The position numbers and the translations under genes were made by a program. The notes under the pieces were generated by a model. The model was not told the origin of the DNA and searched no databases. It was given only the letters and a program-made list of their open reading frames with translations. 64,000 nt of DNA, taken from contig CAXTAT010000007.1 in assembly GCA_964242415.1 (NCBI GenBank), positions 62,001 to 126,000 of the forward strand, in the 5' to 3' direction. The stretch is from DASWOJ01 sp964242415 (GTDB lineage: Bacteria; Pseudomonadota; Alphaproteobacteria; Acetobacterales; Acetobacteraceae). Of this stretch, positions 1-8,717 are shown in pieces (the stretch's first letter is position 1; every line of letters starts with the position of its first letter).

Positions 1-1509
1 CTCCGCCAGGGCGCTGGCCTCCGCTGCCAGGCGGGCGCGGGCGGCATCGGCACGGTTCTGCGCCTCACGCGCGGCGGCGGCGGCGGGGGTGGCGGCGGCA
101 CGGGCACGCTCGGCGCGGTCGAGCTGGGCCTGCGCCTCGCCAAGGGCAGCGTCGGCGGCCTGCTGCTCCGCCTGGGCGGCGGCAATGCGCGCCGGGTCCA
201 CGACCGCCAGCGCGGCGCGGCTGCGGTCGGCCTGCACGCGGGCCAGGGCGTCGGCGGAGCGGTGTGCCCGCGTCTCGGCCTGCGCCAGCACCTGCGCCAG
301 CGCCTGGACTTGCGCCGTCACCCCGGCCGCGCGGTCCCCGGCCTCGGCGGCGGCGGCCTCAGCCTCCCGCAGCGCCATGGCGGCCTGCCGTGCGGCCTCC
401 TGCAACGCCGCCGCCTGGTCGGGGTCTGCAAGGAGGTTCTGTTCCAAATCCGCCGCCTCCGCCGCCAAGCGGGCGTCGGCGCCTGCCGCATCCCGCGCGA
501 CCTGCTCGGCATGGGCGAGGTCCCGGGCGACCTGCGCACGCCGGGTGCTCGCGGCGGCCAGGGCGTCCCTGGCGCGCCCGGCGGCGGCCTGGTGCCCGGC
601 ATGCTCCGTCCGCACGCGTTCCAGCGCCGTCCGGGTCTCCGCCTCGGCAACGCGCAGCGCGGGAAGTGCTACGGCGGCGGTGGCGGCCTCGCTTCCCGCG
701 GTGGAGGACCGGGCGGCTGCGCGGACGACGGCGCCCTGTGCCGCATTAAGCGCCGCCGCCGCAGCATTCCGGGCCGCAACGGCGCGGGCATAGGCCAGGG
801 CCAGCAGCCCGGCCTCCGCCGCCCCAATCGCCTCCGAAACGGTGCGGTAACGCTCCGCCTGCCGGGCCTGGCTGCGCAGTCCGGCAAGCTGTCGCTCCAA
901 GTGCTCCCTGGTGTCCTCCGCCCGCGCCAGGTTGGCTTCGGCGGCGCGCAGCTTGCCATCCGCCTCGGCCCGCCGGGCGTGCAGGCCGGTGATGCCCGCG
1001 GCTTCCTCCAGCACCACCCGCCGGTCGTCCGGATGCGCGCCGACGATGGCGCCGACGCGGCCCTGGCTGACCATCGCCGAGGACCGGGCGCCGCTGGCCA
1101 GGTCGGCGAACAGCGTCTGCACGTCGCGCGCCCGCGCCTCCCGCCCGTTCACGCGGTAGGAGCTGCCGATGCCGCGTTCGATCCGGCGGACCACGTGCAG
1201 CTCGGCCTGGCCGGTGAAGGGGGCTGGGAGGCCGTCGCCCTCCACCACCAGCGAGACCTCGGCCAGGTTGCGGCTGGGGCGGGTGGCGGTGCCGGCGAAG
1301 ATAAGGTCGTCCATCTCCGCGCCGCGCAGGGTGCGGGCGTTGCCCTCGCCCATGGCCCAGCGCAGGGCCTCGGCCACGTTGCTCTTGCCGCAGCCGTTGG
1401 GGCCGACGATCCCGGTCAGGCCCGGCAGGATGTCCAGCGTTGCCGGCTCGGCGAAGCTCTTGAACCCGGCGACGGCCAGCCGGACCAGCCGGGGACGGGA
1501 GACCGTCAA
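1..1509 (-). CDS. smc: Chromosome segregation protein SMC, N-terminal part (runs off the window)
   Basis: This is the ATPase of the condensin-like complex that compacts and segregates the chromosome. The visible 503 codons begin with the ABC-type head: FKSF near residue 16 and Walker A GPNGCGKS at residues 36-43. An Ala/Glu/Arg-rich stretch typical of the first coiled-coil arm follows; the hinge, second coil and Walker B lie outside the window. The only usable start is TTG at 1509, because an in-frame TAA (the dsbA stop) lies two codons upstream and no ATG or GTG precedes the P-loop. No strong Shine-Dalgarno is visible, so translation is probably coupled to dsbA. The neighbourhood smc-dsbA-dciA is common in alphaproteobacteria. 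Confidence 0.93.
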   Translation of the reverse strand, partial: MTVSRPRLVRLAVAGFKSFAEPATLDILPGLTGIVGPNGCGKSNVAEALRWAMGEGNARTLRGAEMDDLIFAGTATRPSRNLAEVSLVVEGDGLPAPFTGQAELHVVRRIERGIGSSYRVNGREARARDVQTLFADLASGARSSAMVSQGRVGAIVGAHPDDRRVVLEEAAGITGLHARRAEADGKLRAAEANLARAEDTREHLERQLAGLRSQARQAERYRTVSEAIGAAEAGLLALAYARAVAARNAAAAALNAAQGAVVRAAARSSTAGSEAATAAVALPALRVAEAETRTALERVRTEHAGHQAAAGRARDALAAASTRRAQVARDLAHAEQVARDAAGADARLAAEAADLEQNLLADPDQAAALQEAARQAAMALREAEAAAAEAGDRAAGVTAQVQALAQVLAQAETRAHRSADALARVQADRSRAALAVVDPARIAAAQAEQQAADAALGEAQAQLDRAERARAAATPAAAAAREAQNRADAARARLAAEASALAE

Positions 1510-1515
1510 GCGGGG

Positions 1516-2127
1516 TTACACCACGGCGGCGTCCACGGCTTTCTCGAAGTCGGCATAGGACACGGCGCCCTTGGTCAGCTTGCCGTTCATGAAGAAGGTG
1601 GGCGTGCTGTCCACGCCGGCCTTCTCCGCCTCGGCCTGCGCGGCCAGGATTGCGTTCTTCAGCGCCGCGTCGGCGATGACGGTGTTGAACGTGGGGCGGG
1701 ACATGCCGGCCAGGGCGGCGTATTTCGCCAGCTCGTCCGTCGAGTTCACGCCACGGGCGAACGCCCAGCGGTCCTGCGTGCCCAGCAGCGCCGTCACGAA
1801 CGGCTCGTACCGCTCGGGCGGCAGGGCGCGGGCGACCATGGCGGCGGTCAGCGCCACCTGGTCCAGCGGGAAGTCGCGCCAGACGTAGCGAACCCGGCCG
1901 GTGTCGATCAGCTTGCTGCGGATCGCGGGGAACGTCTCCTTCTGGAACGCGGCGCAGTGGGTGCAGGTCATCGAGAACCACTCGTTCACGACGACCTTCG
2001 CGTCGGCTGCGCCCATCGAGCGCTCGGCCATGCGCGGGTCGGCGTCCTCGGCCGAGGCCGGGCGGGAGGCGGCCCAGGCGGGGAGGGTTGCGGCGGCGGC
2101 GATCAGCAGGCGGCGGGTGGTGGGCAT
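1516..2127 (-). CDS. DsbA-family periplasmic thiol:disulfide oxidoreductase
   Basis: This 203-residue thioredoxin-fold protein probably forms or rearranges disulfides in exported proteins. An N-terminal signal peptide (twin Arg at residues 5-6, hydrophobic core, cleavage near SAE at 25-27) is followed by a fold that opens with the active site C55-T-H-C58. The CxxC dipeptide Thr-His and the following helix match the DsbA/thioredoxin_4 group. The gene lies between dciA and smc, all on the minus strand. Its stop codon sits in the same frame as smc, two codons ahead of the smc start. A DsbB partner is not visible in the window. Confidence 0.88.
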   Translation of the reverse strand: MPTTRRLLIAAAATLPAWAASRPASAEDADPRMAERSMGAADAKVVVNEWFSMTCTHCAAFQKETFPAIRSKLIDTGRVRYVWRDFPLDQVALTAAMVARALPPERYEPFVTALLGTQDRWAFARGVNSTDELAKYAALAGMSRPTFNTVIADAALKNAILAAQAEAEKAGVDSTPTFFMNGKLTKGAVSYADFEKAVDAAVV

Positions 2128-2153
2128 GGCGGCCTCCGGATGGGATCGTCGCG

Positions 2154-2696
2154 TTATGCCCCGGGGTCCCGCTGCCCTGCAACCACCTGGCCCAGGGCGG
2201 ACAAGGCGTCGCGCAGCGGGCCGGGGGCGATGCCGGGCACTGCGACAGCGGCGGTTGGGCGGCGCGGCGGAGGCGGCAAGGGCGGGGCAGGCGGCGTCGG
2301 GTCCTGCACGAAGCGCAGGCGCTCGACCAGCACGCGGCCTAGATGGCTGTTGACGCGCTCGATCACCTGGCCGGACCTATGCTGCAGCTCCATCGCCATC
2401 GGCCCGCTGCACGCCAAGGTCAGCGTGCCGCCGATCAGGCGGCGGGGGACGGTGACGGCGGACAGCTCGGGTCCGATGATGCTGGGCCAGTCGGCCATCA
2501 CCTGCGCCCCAGCCGGGGACCGCTTCTTAAACGCGGGCCGGGTGATCCCCGGTACCAGGGCGCCGATCGACCGCGGGCCATAAGGGTGCCGGGCGGCATC
2601 TGCCGCGCCGCCAGCTCCGGCGTTGCCAGCCCCAATGCCGCCTGGTGCCTTTCCGGGCGGGTTCGCTGGCTTGCTGTCGGCTGCCTGGTCGCCCAT
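2154..2696 (-). CDS. dciA: DUF721/DciA-like replicative helicase loader
   Basis: This 180-residue protein carries a DUF721 domain over roughly residues 40-130. The stretch VMADWPSIIGPELSAVT resembles the family signature of a Trp followed by a V/I-G core. DciA proteins recruit or load the replicative DnaB helicase in bacteria that lack DnaC. The C-terminus is a Pro-rich tail, and the N-terminal ~40 residues are low complexity (Gly/Ala). It is divergent from mutY with only about 11 bp between the chosen starts, and it lies upstream of dsbA and smc on the same strand. The family assignment is good; the helicase role is from family knowledge. Confidence 0.82.
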   Translation of the reverse strand: MGDQAADSKPANPPGKAPGGIGAGNAGAGGAADAARHPYGPRSIGALVPGITRPAFKKRSPAGAQVMADWPSIIGPELSAVTVPRRLIGGTLTLACSGPMAMELQHRSGQVIERVNSHLGRVLVERLRFVQDPTPPAPPLPPPPRRPTAAVAVPGIAPGPLRDALSALGQVVAGQRDPGA

Positions 2697-2707
2697 ACCG
2701 CTGTCCC

Positions 2708-3760
2708 GTGCTCCCTGTTCCGCCCGCAGCCGCGCTGCTGCACTGGTATGACCGCCACCGCCGCCGGATGCCCTGGCGCGCGCTGCCAGGTGAGGCGCCC
2801 GACCCCTACCGGGTCTGGCTGAGCGAGATCATGCTGCAACAGACCACAGTCACCGCCGTGATCCCGTACTTCGAACGCTTCCTGGCGCGGTTTCCCACCG
2901 TCCAGGCCCTCGCCGCCGCGCCGGAGGCCGAGGTGATGGAGGCCTGGGCCGGCCTAGGCTACTACGCCCGGGCACGGAACCTGCACGCCTGCGCCCGCCG
3001 CGTTGCAGAAATGGGAGGCTTCCCCAGCGATGTCCAGGGGTTGCGCGCCTTGCCTGGCATCGGCTCTTATACCGCGGCGGCGGTCGCCAGCATCGCCTTC
3101 GGGGTGCCTGCCGTGCCGGTCGATGGCAACGTGGAGCGCGTCGCCGCCCGTATCGCCGCCATTGGCACGCCGCTGCCCGCCGCCCGCCCGGCCATCGCCG
3201 CGGCGGCCGCACGGCTCGGCGAGGACCCCGGCGCCCAGGCCCGCCCGGCCGACTTCACCCAGGCGCTGTTCGACCTGGGCGCCACCATCTGCACCCCGCG
3301 CGCGCCGGCCTGCGCCCTGTGTCCCTGGCGAGGGTCCTGCGCCGCCCAGGCCGCAGGCATCGCCGCCGAACTGCCGCGCAAGGCGCCCAAGGCGGTGCGC
3401 CCGCTGCGCCATGGCGCGCAGTTCTGGCTGGCGGACGGGGCCGGCCAGGTCCTGCTGCGCCGCCGTCCACCGCAGGGCCTGTTGGGCGGCATGCTGGAAT
3501 TGCCGGGCACGCCCTGGCGGGAGGAGCCATGGCCGTTGCAGGAGGCGCTGGCCCATGCCCCGCAGCCAGCGGCCTGGCGGCTGGCCGGCCGCGCCGCGCA
3601 CGGCTTCACCCACTTCGAGCTGCACATGGATGTCTATGCTGCGCGGGTTCGGGCTATCACCGCGGAGGGGCTGCTGCGCCGGGTGGACGGCCTTGACGGG
3701 GAGGCGCTACCGACTGTCATGCGCCGCTGCATCCGCGTCGCCCAGGCTGCGGAAGGGTGA
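2708..3760 (+). CDS. mutY: A/G-specific adenine DNA glycosylase MutY
   Basis: MutY removes adenine mispaired with 8-oxoguanine in base excision repair. Numbering from GTG 2708, the protein shows catalytic Glu40 in SEIMLQQT, a helix-hairpin-helix at LPGIGSYTAAAV (115-126) and catalytic Asp139 in PVDGN. The [4Fe-4S] cysteines are C195, C202, C205 and C211 with C-x6-C-x2-C-x5-C spacing. A NUDIX-like C-terminal domain for 8-oxoG recognition follows. At 350 residues it has the usual length. An upstream GTG at 2645 would add 21 unconserved residues and overlap dciA on the other strand, so 2708 is preferred. Confidence 0.95.
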   Translation: MLPVPPAAALLHWYDRHRRRMPWRALPGEAPDPYRVWLSEIMLQQTTVTAVIPYFERFLARFPTVQALAAAPEAEVMEAWAGLGYYARARNLHACARRVAEMGGFPSDVQGLRALPGIGSYTAAAVASIAFGVPAVPVDGNVERVAARIAAIGTPLPAARPAIAAAAARLGEDPGAQARPADFTQALFDLGATICTPRAPACALCPWRGSCAAQAAGIAAELPRKAPKAVRPLRHGAQFWLADGAGQVLLRRRPPQGLLGGMLELPGTPWREEPWPLQEALAHAPQPAAWRLAGRAAHGFTHFELHMDVYAARVRAITAEGLLRRVDGLDGEALPTVMRRCIRVAQAAEG

Positions 3761-3787
3761 CTGCACACGGCGTGAGGGTTGTTTCTG

Positions 3788-3929
3788 CTCCCTCTCCCTC
3801 CGGGAGAGGGCCGGGGTGAGGGGGTCTTATGGCGCCGGCCTTGGCCCTTGGGGAGCCGGCTCCTTTGCTGGACAGCGCCGTGCTGGCCCGCCCCCTCACC
3901 CCGGCCCTCTCCCGGAGGGAGAGGGGGAA
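3788..3929. repeat. Pair A of inverted ~40 bp GC-rich palindromic elements
   Basis: Two copies of the same element face each other at about 3788-3826 and 3890-3929. Each has a CCCTCTCCC...GGGAGAGGG stem followed by a GCCGGGGTGAGGGG tail, and the right copy is the reverse complement of the left. The pair fills the gap between the convergent mutY and TctC-like genes, where it may also act as a bidirectional transcription barrier. The same pair design occurs four more times in this window. Confidence 0.8.
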
Positions 3930-3950
3930 GTAGCAGGGCCATGGAGGCCC

Positions 3951-4955
3951 TTAGGCGTAGCGGGCGGCGATCCACTCGCGCAGCGCCGGAATGGCCGGGC
4001 CGCCCTCCACGATGGCGTCCAGCACCGCCGAGGCCGTGGCGGCGCTTCCCGACCGGACGCCCTGGGCGGCGGCGGCCGTCAGCGTGTCCGGGTCGGTGGT
4101 GACGGCGGTGCTCGCCTGGCGCCATGCCGCCACCAGGCTTGCCGGGCACAGTTCGGGCAGCACCAGCGCGGCATCCATCTGCACCGCGGCTGCGGTGGCG
4201 CGCAGGGCCGTCAGCAGCGCCGCCGGGGCCGCGTGGGCGCTGGCCTGGTGCACGGCCGTCGGCAGGTCGGGGAACGCCGGGTCGCGCCCCCACACGCCGG
4301 CCGCATCGGGCGTGCCCAGCGCCAGGACCGGATGGAGCCCAGCGGGCCGCAGCGCCTCGACCGCCGCAGGGGTTCCCGGGCCACACAGGAAAACCGCATC
4401 CACTTCCGGGGAGCGCGCCTCGGCAGGCGGCAGCAGCCGGACCGGCACCCCCATCAGGTCGAGCGCCAGCAGCATCGGCAGGGCCGGGCCAGCCGCGCCG
4501 AGGGCCGGCACGCGCAACGGCTGGCCCGGCGCGAGCGGCGCCCGGCTGAGCAGCACCGCCGGCCCCAGCGCCGCCCAGGCTAGCACCCAGCGCGAGGGGT
4601 CGAACTGCGCCCGCAGGTCGCCGGCGAGCCAGACCAGCGGCGCCGCGCCTGGGACCAGCAGCGCGGTGGCGCCGTCCGGTGGCACCAACGCCTCGAAGTT
4701 GTTGGCGCCGGTGACGCCATCGACGCCGCCCAGCGTCCGGCGGGCCAGCCGGGCGCTGCCGGGCAGGGCGCGCAGCAGCGTTGGCGCCACCAGGTCGGCC
4801 CAGCGGTCGAGCGATCCGCCGGGCGGCCCCGACACCAGCAGGGTCGCCGTGGACGGGAAGGGGACCGGGCCTGCCGCAGCGCACAGGCCAGCTAAGCCAA
4901 GTAGGGCGCCGCGGCGGCCCAGGAATGGTGCCAAAGGCACGGTAGCGTCAGTCAA
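3951..4955 (-). CDS. TctC/Bug-like periplasmic solute-binding protein
   Basis: This protein of about 334 residues resembles the extracytoplasmic receptors of tripartite tricarboxylate transporters (Bug family). A hydrophobic export signal spans residues 1-35. The segment GPPGGSLDRWADLVAP corresponds to the family's PPGGxxD ligand loop. Other family hallmarks are weak, and no TctA or TctB membrane partner is nearby, as is common for orphan Bug genes. The start is TTG at 4955 because a strong GGGAGGCG ribosome site lies about 5 bases upstream. The longer GTG-initiated frame (to 5063) would place a polar 36-residue extension before the signal. The ligand is unknown. Confidence 0.65.
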   Translation of the reverse strand: MTDATVPLAPFLGRRGALLGLAGLCAAAGPVPFPSTATLLVSGPPGGSLDRWADLVAPTLLRALPGSARLARRTLGGVDGVTGANNFEALVPPDGATALLVPGAAPLVWLAGDLRAQFDPSRWVLAWAALGPAVLLSRAPLAPGQPLRVPALGAAGPALPMLLALDLMGVPVRLLPPAEARSPEVDAVFLCGPGTPAAVEALRPAGLHPVLALGTPDAAGVWGRDPAFPDLPTAVHQASAHAAPAALLTALRATAAAVQMDAALVLPELCPASLVAAWRQASTAVTTDPDTLTAAAAQGVRSGSAATASAVLDAIVEGGPAIPALREWIAARYA

Positions 4956-5138
4956 GAGCCGCCTCCCAAATTGATTGGGGCCGGGTGGCCCAGCCAAACC
5001 CTTAGTATTCCCGTCCCGGTTGTCAAACCGGGGGGCTAAGCAGCCGTGCGCGGCCTGTCGCACAGATGGGCTGCGGCCGTGCCAGGCCGTGCAAGCCTGC
5101 TTGGCTTTGCACCTGTGCGCAAACCTCGGGAGGTTTGC

Positions 5139-5654
5139 TCAGGCGTCGTAGGCCACCAGCGCCTCGAACGGCACGTCCAGGCGGGCGCGGCCGTTGAGGA
5201 ACGTCAGCTCGATCAGGGCAACGGCGGCTGGGACATCGGCGCCGGCCTGGCGCAGCAGGGCAATCCCGGCGGCCATCGTGCCGCCGGTCGCCAGCAGGTC
5301 GTCCACCAGCACGACGCGGGTGCCGGGCGTGACGGCGTCGGCCTGCATCTCGATGCGGTCGGCGCCGTACTCCAGGTCGTAATCCAGGCCCACCACGGCG
5401 CCGGGCAGCTTGCCGCGCTTGCGCAGCATGACGAACCCGCAGCCCAGCTTCAGCGCCAAGGGCGCGGCGAGCAGGAAGCCGCGGGACTCGATGCCTGCCA
5501 GCAGGGCCGGCTGGTAGCCGCGCACCAGGGACGCCATCCGCCCCATGGCGACCTGCCACGCATCCGGGTGCCGCAGCAGGGTGGAGATGTCGTAGAAGAG
5601 GATGCCGGGCTTCGGGAAGTCCGGGATGCCGCGTATGTGGTCCTTGAGGTCCAT
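5139..5654 (-). CDS. apt: Adenine phosphoribosyltransferase
   Basis: Apt salvages adenine to AMP using PRPP. The 171-residue length is typical of the family. The N-terminus MDLKDHIRGIPDFPKPGI is the classical Apt opening. The PRPP-binding loop is VVLVDDLLATGGT at about residues 118-130, preceded by the ESRGF motif that contacts the purine. The start at ATG 5654 removes a long unrelated in-frame extension that comes from the pssA region. It stands alone, 131 bp downstream of pssA on the same strand. Confidence 0.95.
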   Translation of the reverse strand: MDLKDHIRGIPDFPKPGILFYDISTLLRHPDAWQVAMGRMASLVRGYQPALLAGIESRGFLLAAPLALKLGCGFVMLRKRGKLPGAVVGLDYDLEYGADRIEMQADAVTPGTRVVLVDDLLATGGTMAAGIALLRQAGADVPAAVALIELTFLNGRARLDVPFEALVAYDA

Positions 5655-5785
5655 GGGGCGCCTGCTGTTGGATGCGCGGCGCTGTACCCCGCGGGATGGG
5701 CGACCGCAATCACCAGGTTTGGCTGCCGCCCAGCGGGCTTCGGCTTGATTTCGGCGATGGTAGGTCGGCTTGACGTCGCCTGCGG

Positions 5786-6646
5786 TCAGGTTTGGCCGGC
5801 GACGCCCGGCAGGCCAGCAGCGCCGGGCAGGTGCGCCTCCGCTTCCGCCCGCAGCCGGCGGAAGCTGCGGCGGCTGAGCAGCAGCATCCCGAGGTAGATC
5901 AGCCCCGCCCCCGCCAGCGCCGCCCAGGGGTCCGCCACCAGCACGGCCACAAAAGTGCCGACGCCCAGCAGCAGCGGCAGCACCAGGTTCTTCGGCACCT
6001 TGAAGTTCTTGAAGCTCCAGACCGGCAGGGTGCTGACCAGCAGCGCCGCCACCCCCACCAGCACCCCGGCGCAGAACAGCGGATGGTGCGCCAGGGTAGA
6101 CAGCCAGGGCAGGCCGAGCCTCCGCGCCTCCAGCCCGAGAAACAGCGGGAACAGGGCCAGCCCGGCCCCGCACGGCGCCGGGACCCCGGTGAAGAAGTTG
6201 TAGGCGTAGGCGTGCGCAATGGGCGGCGATACCTCCAGCGCGGCGTTGAACCGCGCCAGGCGCAGCGCCATGCAGACCGCGAACATCAGGCAGGGCGTGA
6301 AGCCGAACCCGCCGGCCACCCGCAGGGACCATAGGTACAGCACGAAGGCCGGCGCCACGCCGAAGCAGCAGAAATCCGTCAGGCTGTCGAACTCCGCCCC
6401 GAAGCGGGACGTCGCCTTGAGCAGGCGGGCCAGGCGGCCATCCATCCCGTCGATGCAGGCTGAGACGACGATGGCGACGGCTGCGGCGCCGAACCGGGCC
6501 TCCAGCGCGTACCGCATGCTGGTCAGGCCCGCGCACAGGCCGAGCAGGGTCAGGATGTTGGGGACCAGCCGGTTGAACGACAGCCCGGCAAAGCGCGGCC
6601 GGCGCCGTGGGCGGAAGCGGGTGCGAAGGCGCTGCACTGGGTCCAT
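5786..6646 (-). CDS. pssA: CDP-diacylglycerol-serine O-phosphatidyltransferase
   Basis: PssA makes phosphatidylserine from CDP-diacylglycerol and serine in the inner membrane. The 286-residue protein carries the complete CDP-alcohol phosphatidyltransferase motif D-G-x2-A-R-x8-G-x3-D-x3-D (DGRLAR...FGAEFDSLTD) after the first membrane segment, and several further membrane helices. The start MDPVQRLRTRF at 6646 lies 19 bp after the psd stop, so the pair is an operon: the product of PssA is the substrate of Psd. Basic N-terminal residues (RTRFRPRRRPRF) suit a cytoplasmic membrane-proximal end. Confidence 0.94.
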   Translation of the reverse strand: MDPVQRLRTRFRPRRRPRFAGLSFNRLVPNILTLLGLCAGLTSMRYALEARFGAAAVAIVVSACIDGMDGRLARLLKATSRFGAEFDSLTDFCCFGVAPAFVLYLWSLRVAGGFGFTPCLMFAVCMALRLARFNAALEVSPPIAHAYAYNFFTGVPAPCGAGLALFPLFLGLEARRLGLPWLSTLAHHPLFCAGVLVGVAALLVSTLPVWSFKNFKVPKNLVLPLLLGVGTFVAVLVADPWAALAGAGLIYLGMLLLSRRSFRRLRAEAEAHLPGAAGLPGVAGQT

Positions 6647-6665
6647 GATCAGGCGGGGTGCATGG

Positions 6666-7412
6666 CTAGGCCGGCGTGCCCAGGCCAGCCAGACCCGGGA
6701 CGCCCGGAGCTGCGGCGCCCAAACCTGAAGCGCCAGGAGCCGCAAGACCCAGGTCTGCAATGACCGTCTCGCCGCCGATCATCGTCTGCCCGACCTCGAC
6801 CAATGGCAGCACGCCGTCCGGCAAGTAAAGGTCGGTGCGGCTGCCGAATCGGATGATGCCGAACCGCGCCCCGGTGGTCACGGCGTCGCCGACCCCGACC
6901 TGGCAGACGATGCGGCGGGCGACCAGGCCGGCGATCTGCACGATGGCCATGTTGCGCCCATCCGGCAGGCGGAGCGCCAGGGCGTTGCGCTCATTGTGGT
7001 CGCTTGCCTTGTCCATGCTGGCGTTGACGAACTTGCCGTGACGGTAGGCGACGCCGGTGATGGTGCCGCTGGCCGGCACGCGGTTCACGTGCACGTCCAT
7101 CACGGACAGGAAGATCGCCACCCGCCAGCGCGGCGCCGGACCCAGGCCCAGCTCGGCCGGCGGCACGGCCGGCATGACCGACACGATGCGGCCATCCGCC
7201 GGGGCGACGACGGCGCCGGGCCGAGCGGGGGCGACGCGCTCCGGGTCGCGGAAGAAGTACAGGCAGAACAGCAGGAAGACGAGGCCGAGCCAGAACAGCC
7301 AGGCGCCGACCGCGAGCCCCAGCAGCATCACCGCCGCCGCGCCGATCAGGAACGGGCGGCCAACCGGGTGAGGCGGGGCGAAGACGGAACGGAGATTTTC
7401 GACGAGCACCAT
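6666..7412 (-). CDS. psd: Phosphatidylserine decarboxylase proenzyme
   Basis: Psd decarboxylates phosphatidylserine to phosphatidylethanolamine. The proenzyme cleaves itself to create a pyruvoyl cofactor; the cleavage motif appears as RFGSRTD, where the Ser becomes the pyruvoyl group. The DVHVNRVPASG segment with conserved His residues is upstream of it. Two hydrophobic segments near the N-terminus anchor it in the membrane. At 248 residues it is slightly longer than the short archaetidylserine-type family. The excess is an Ala/Gly/Pro tail containing imperfect GLxAPG repeats. The start MVLVENLRSVF at 7412 is chosen because upstream residues are Arg-rich and not conserved. Confidence 0.94.
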   Translation of the reverse strand: MVLVENLRSVFAPPHPVGRPFLIGAAAVMLLGLAVGAWLFWLGLVFLLFCLYFFRDPERVAPARPGAVVAPADGRIVSVMPAVPPAELGLGPAPRWRVAIFLSVMDVHVNRVPASGTITGVAYRHGKFVNASMDKASDHNERNALALRLPDGRNMAIVQIAGLVARRIVCQVGVGDAVTTGARFGIIRFGSRTDLYLPDGVLPLVEVGQTMIGGETVIADLGLAAPGASGLGAAAPGVPGLAGLGTPA

Positions 7413-7458
7413 GGGACGATGTGTATGGGGATAACCCGTTGCTGGAGCAAGCCGGCGG

Positions 7459-8505
7459 CTACGGCGCAGCGCCCGGCGTGGCACCCGGCGTGGCAAACGT
7501 CTGGCCGGCATAGATCAGGCGAGGGTCACGGATTTGCTCGCGATTGGCCAGGTAGATGACGGTGTAGCGGACGCCGGAGCCGTAGGCCTGCCGCGCCAGC
7601 CGCCAAAGGTTCTGGCCCGGCTGCACCACGATGCGACCCCTGGCCAGATCGGCAGCCAGGTCCGCGGCGGGCAGGCTGGTCTGCTGGAATGGCAGTTCCA
7701 CCCGCGCCTGCACCCGTCCGGCCGCGGTCAGTTGGTCAACCCGCAGCCGGTGCACGCCGGCGATGACGGCCGCCTGCGGGCTGAGCATCCACCGGCCCGA
7801 GGCGTCGGCGGTCGCATCACCGGCCGGCGCGTTGTCCACGTAGACGCGGACCGAGGCGCCGGGCTGGGCCGTGCCGGCGAAGCGGATGGTGCCGTGGTCA
7901 TCATAATCGACGGCATACAGGGCCAGCACCGGCGGGGCAGAGCGCGGCGGAGGGTCTTGCAGCAGCCTTGAACCGCCACCCTTGGGCAGCAGCAGCGCGG
8001 AGACGGGCACGGCCGTGGCGGAGGGCGTCGGGATGGACAGCAGCACGGTGTCGCCCGAGGTTTCCGCCTCCTGCGGCCCGCGCGAGGCGACGGTCAGCTC
8101 CCGCCCGCCCGGCGCCAACGGCTTGTCGGGCAGCAGCAGCCACTCGCCGCTGCTGTTCGCCTTCGCCTGCCCGATGTCCTGGCCGCCGTCGCGCACCACG
8201 ACCTGCGCGCCCGGCGCGGCGCGGCCGGCGATGACGGCGCTGCCTTGCGGACCGACGCGCACGATGTCGAAGGTTGGTGCAATCGGGGCTGGCGCCGGGG
8301 CCGCCGTTGCGCCTGAGGTTGCGGTGCTGGACGCAGCCGGGGCGATGCTGGGCGCAGCCGGGGCGCTGGGGTCAACCGGGAGGTCCATGAAGGGAGCCTC
8401 GGGCTGCATCAGGAGATATGCCACGACAGCACCCGCCATGCCCAGCGCGGCCAGGGCAAGGCCGTACGCAGCGATGGCTTGGGGGCGGGTGCCGAAAATC
8501 GCCAT
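7459..8505 (-). CDS. LysM-domain envelope protein with Ig-like repeats
   Basis: This 348-residue protein begins with one membrane anchor (about residues 10-35) and a Pro/Ala-rich linker. Two bacterial Ig-like segments follow: one around APGAQVVVRDGGQDIGQAKANSSG and the second around QPGASVRVYVDNAPAGDATADASG. A C-terminal LysM domain ends the protein (VVQPGQNLWRLARQAYGSG...IYAGQTF). Such proteins bind peptidoglycan in the periplasm. ATG 8505 gives the anchor directly after the start. It lies upstream of psd on the same strand with a 46 bp gap, so cotranscription is possible. Confidence 0.85.
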   Translation of the reverse strand: MAIFGTRPQAIAAYGLALAALGMAGAVVAYLLMQPEAPFMDLPVDPSAPAAPSIAPAASSTATSGATAAPAPAPIAPTFDIVRVGPQGSAVIAGRAAPGAQVVVRDGGQDIGQAKANSSGEWLLLPDKPLAPGGRELTVASRGPQEAETSGDTVLLSIPTPSATAVPVSALLLPKGGGSRLLQDPPPRSAPPVLALYAVDYDDHGTIRFAGTAQPGASVRVYVDNAPAGDATADASGRWMLSPQAAVIAGVHRLRVDQLTAAGRVQARVELPFQQTSLPAADLAADLARGRIVVQPGQNLWRLARQAYGSGVRYTVIYLANREQIRDPRLIYAGQTFATPGATPGAAP

Positions 8506-8717
8506 GGAAATCAGTTTAGAACGCTTGTTCTCCGACTGCAATCATCCTGTCATCGACGCAGCAGCCGCATCCCGCCCCAGGCTGCCCGCCGGCTCCGTGC
8601 CGCAAGGAAGCCCAACGCGGCATCAGTCGACCGGCCTGGCGGCACAGGGTTGCTCCGTCAAGCACCTTTCCCGAAACCCGTAGCGCCCCCACAATAGGGC
8701 GACCGAAGGAACCCTCG

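Noticed and set aside
262..2583. 773-codon open frame on the plus strand
   Set aside because: It is antisense to smc, dsbA and dciA, which have clear motifs; such long frames are expected opposite GC-rich genes.
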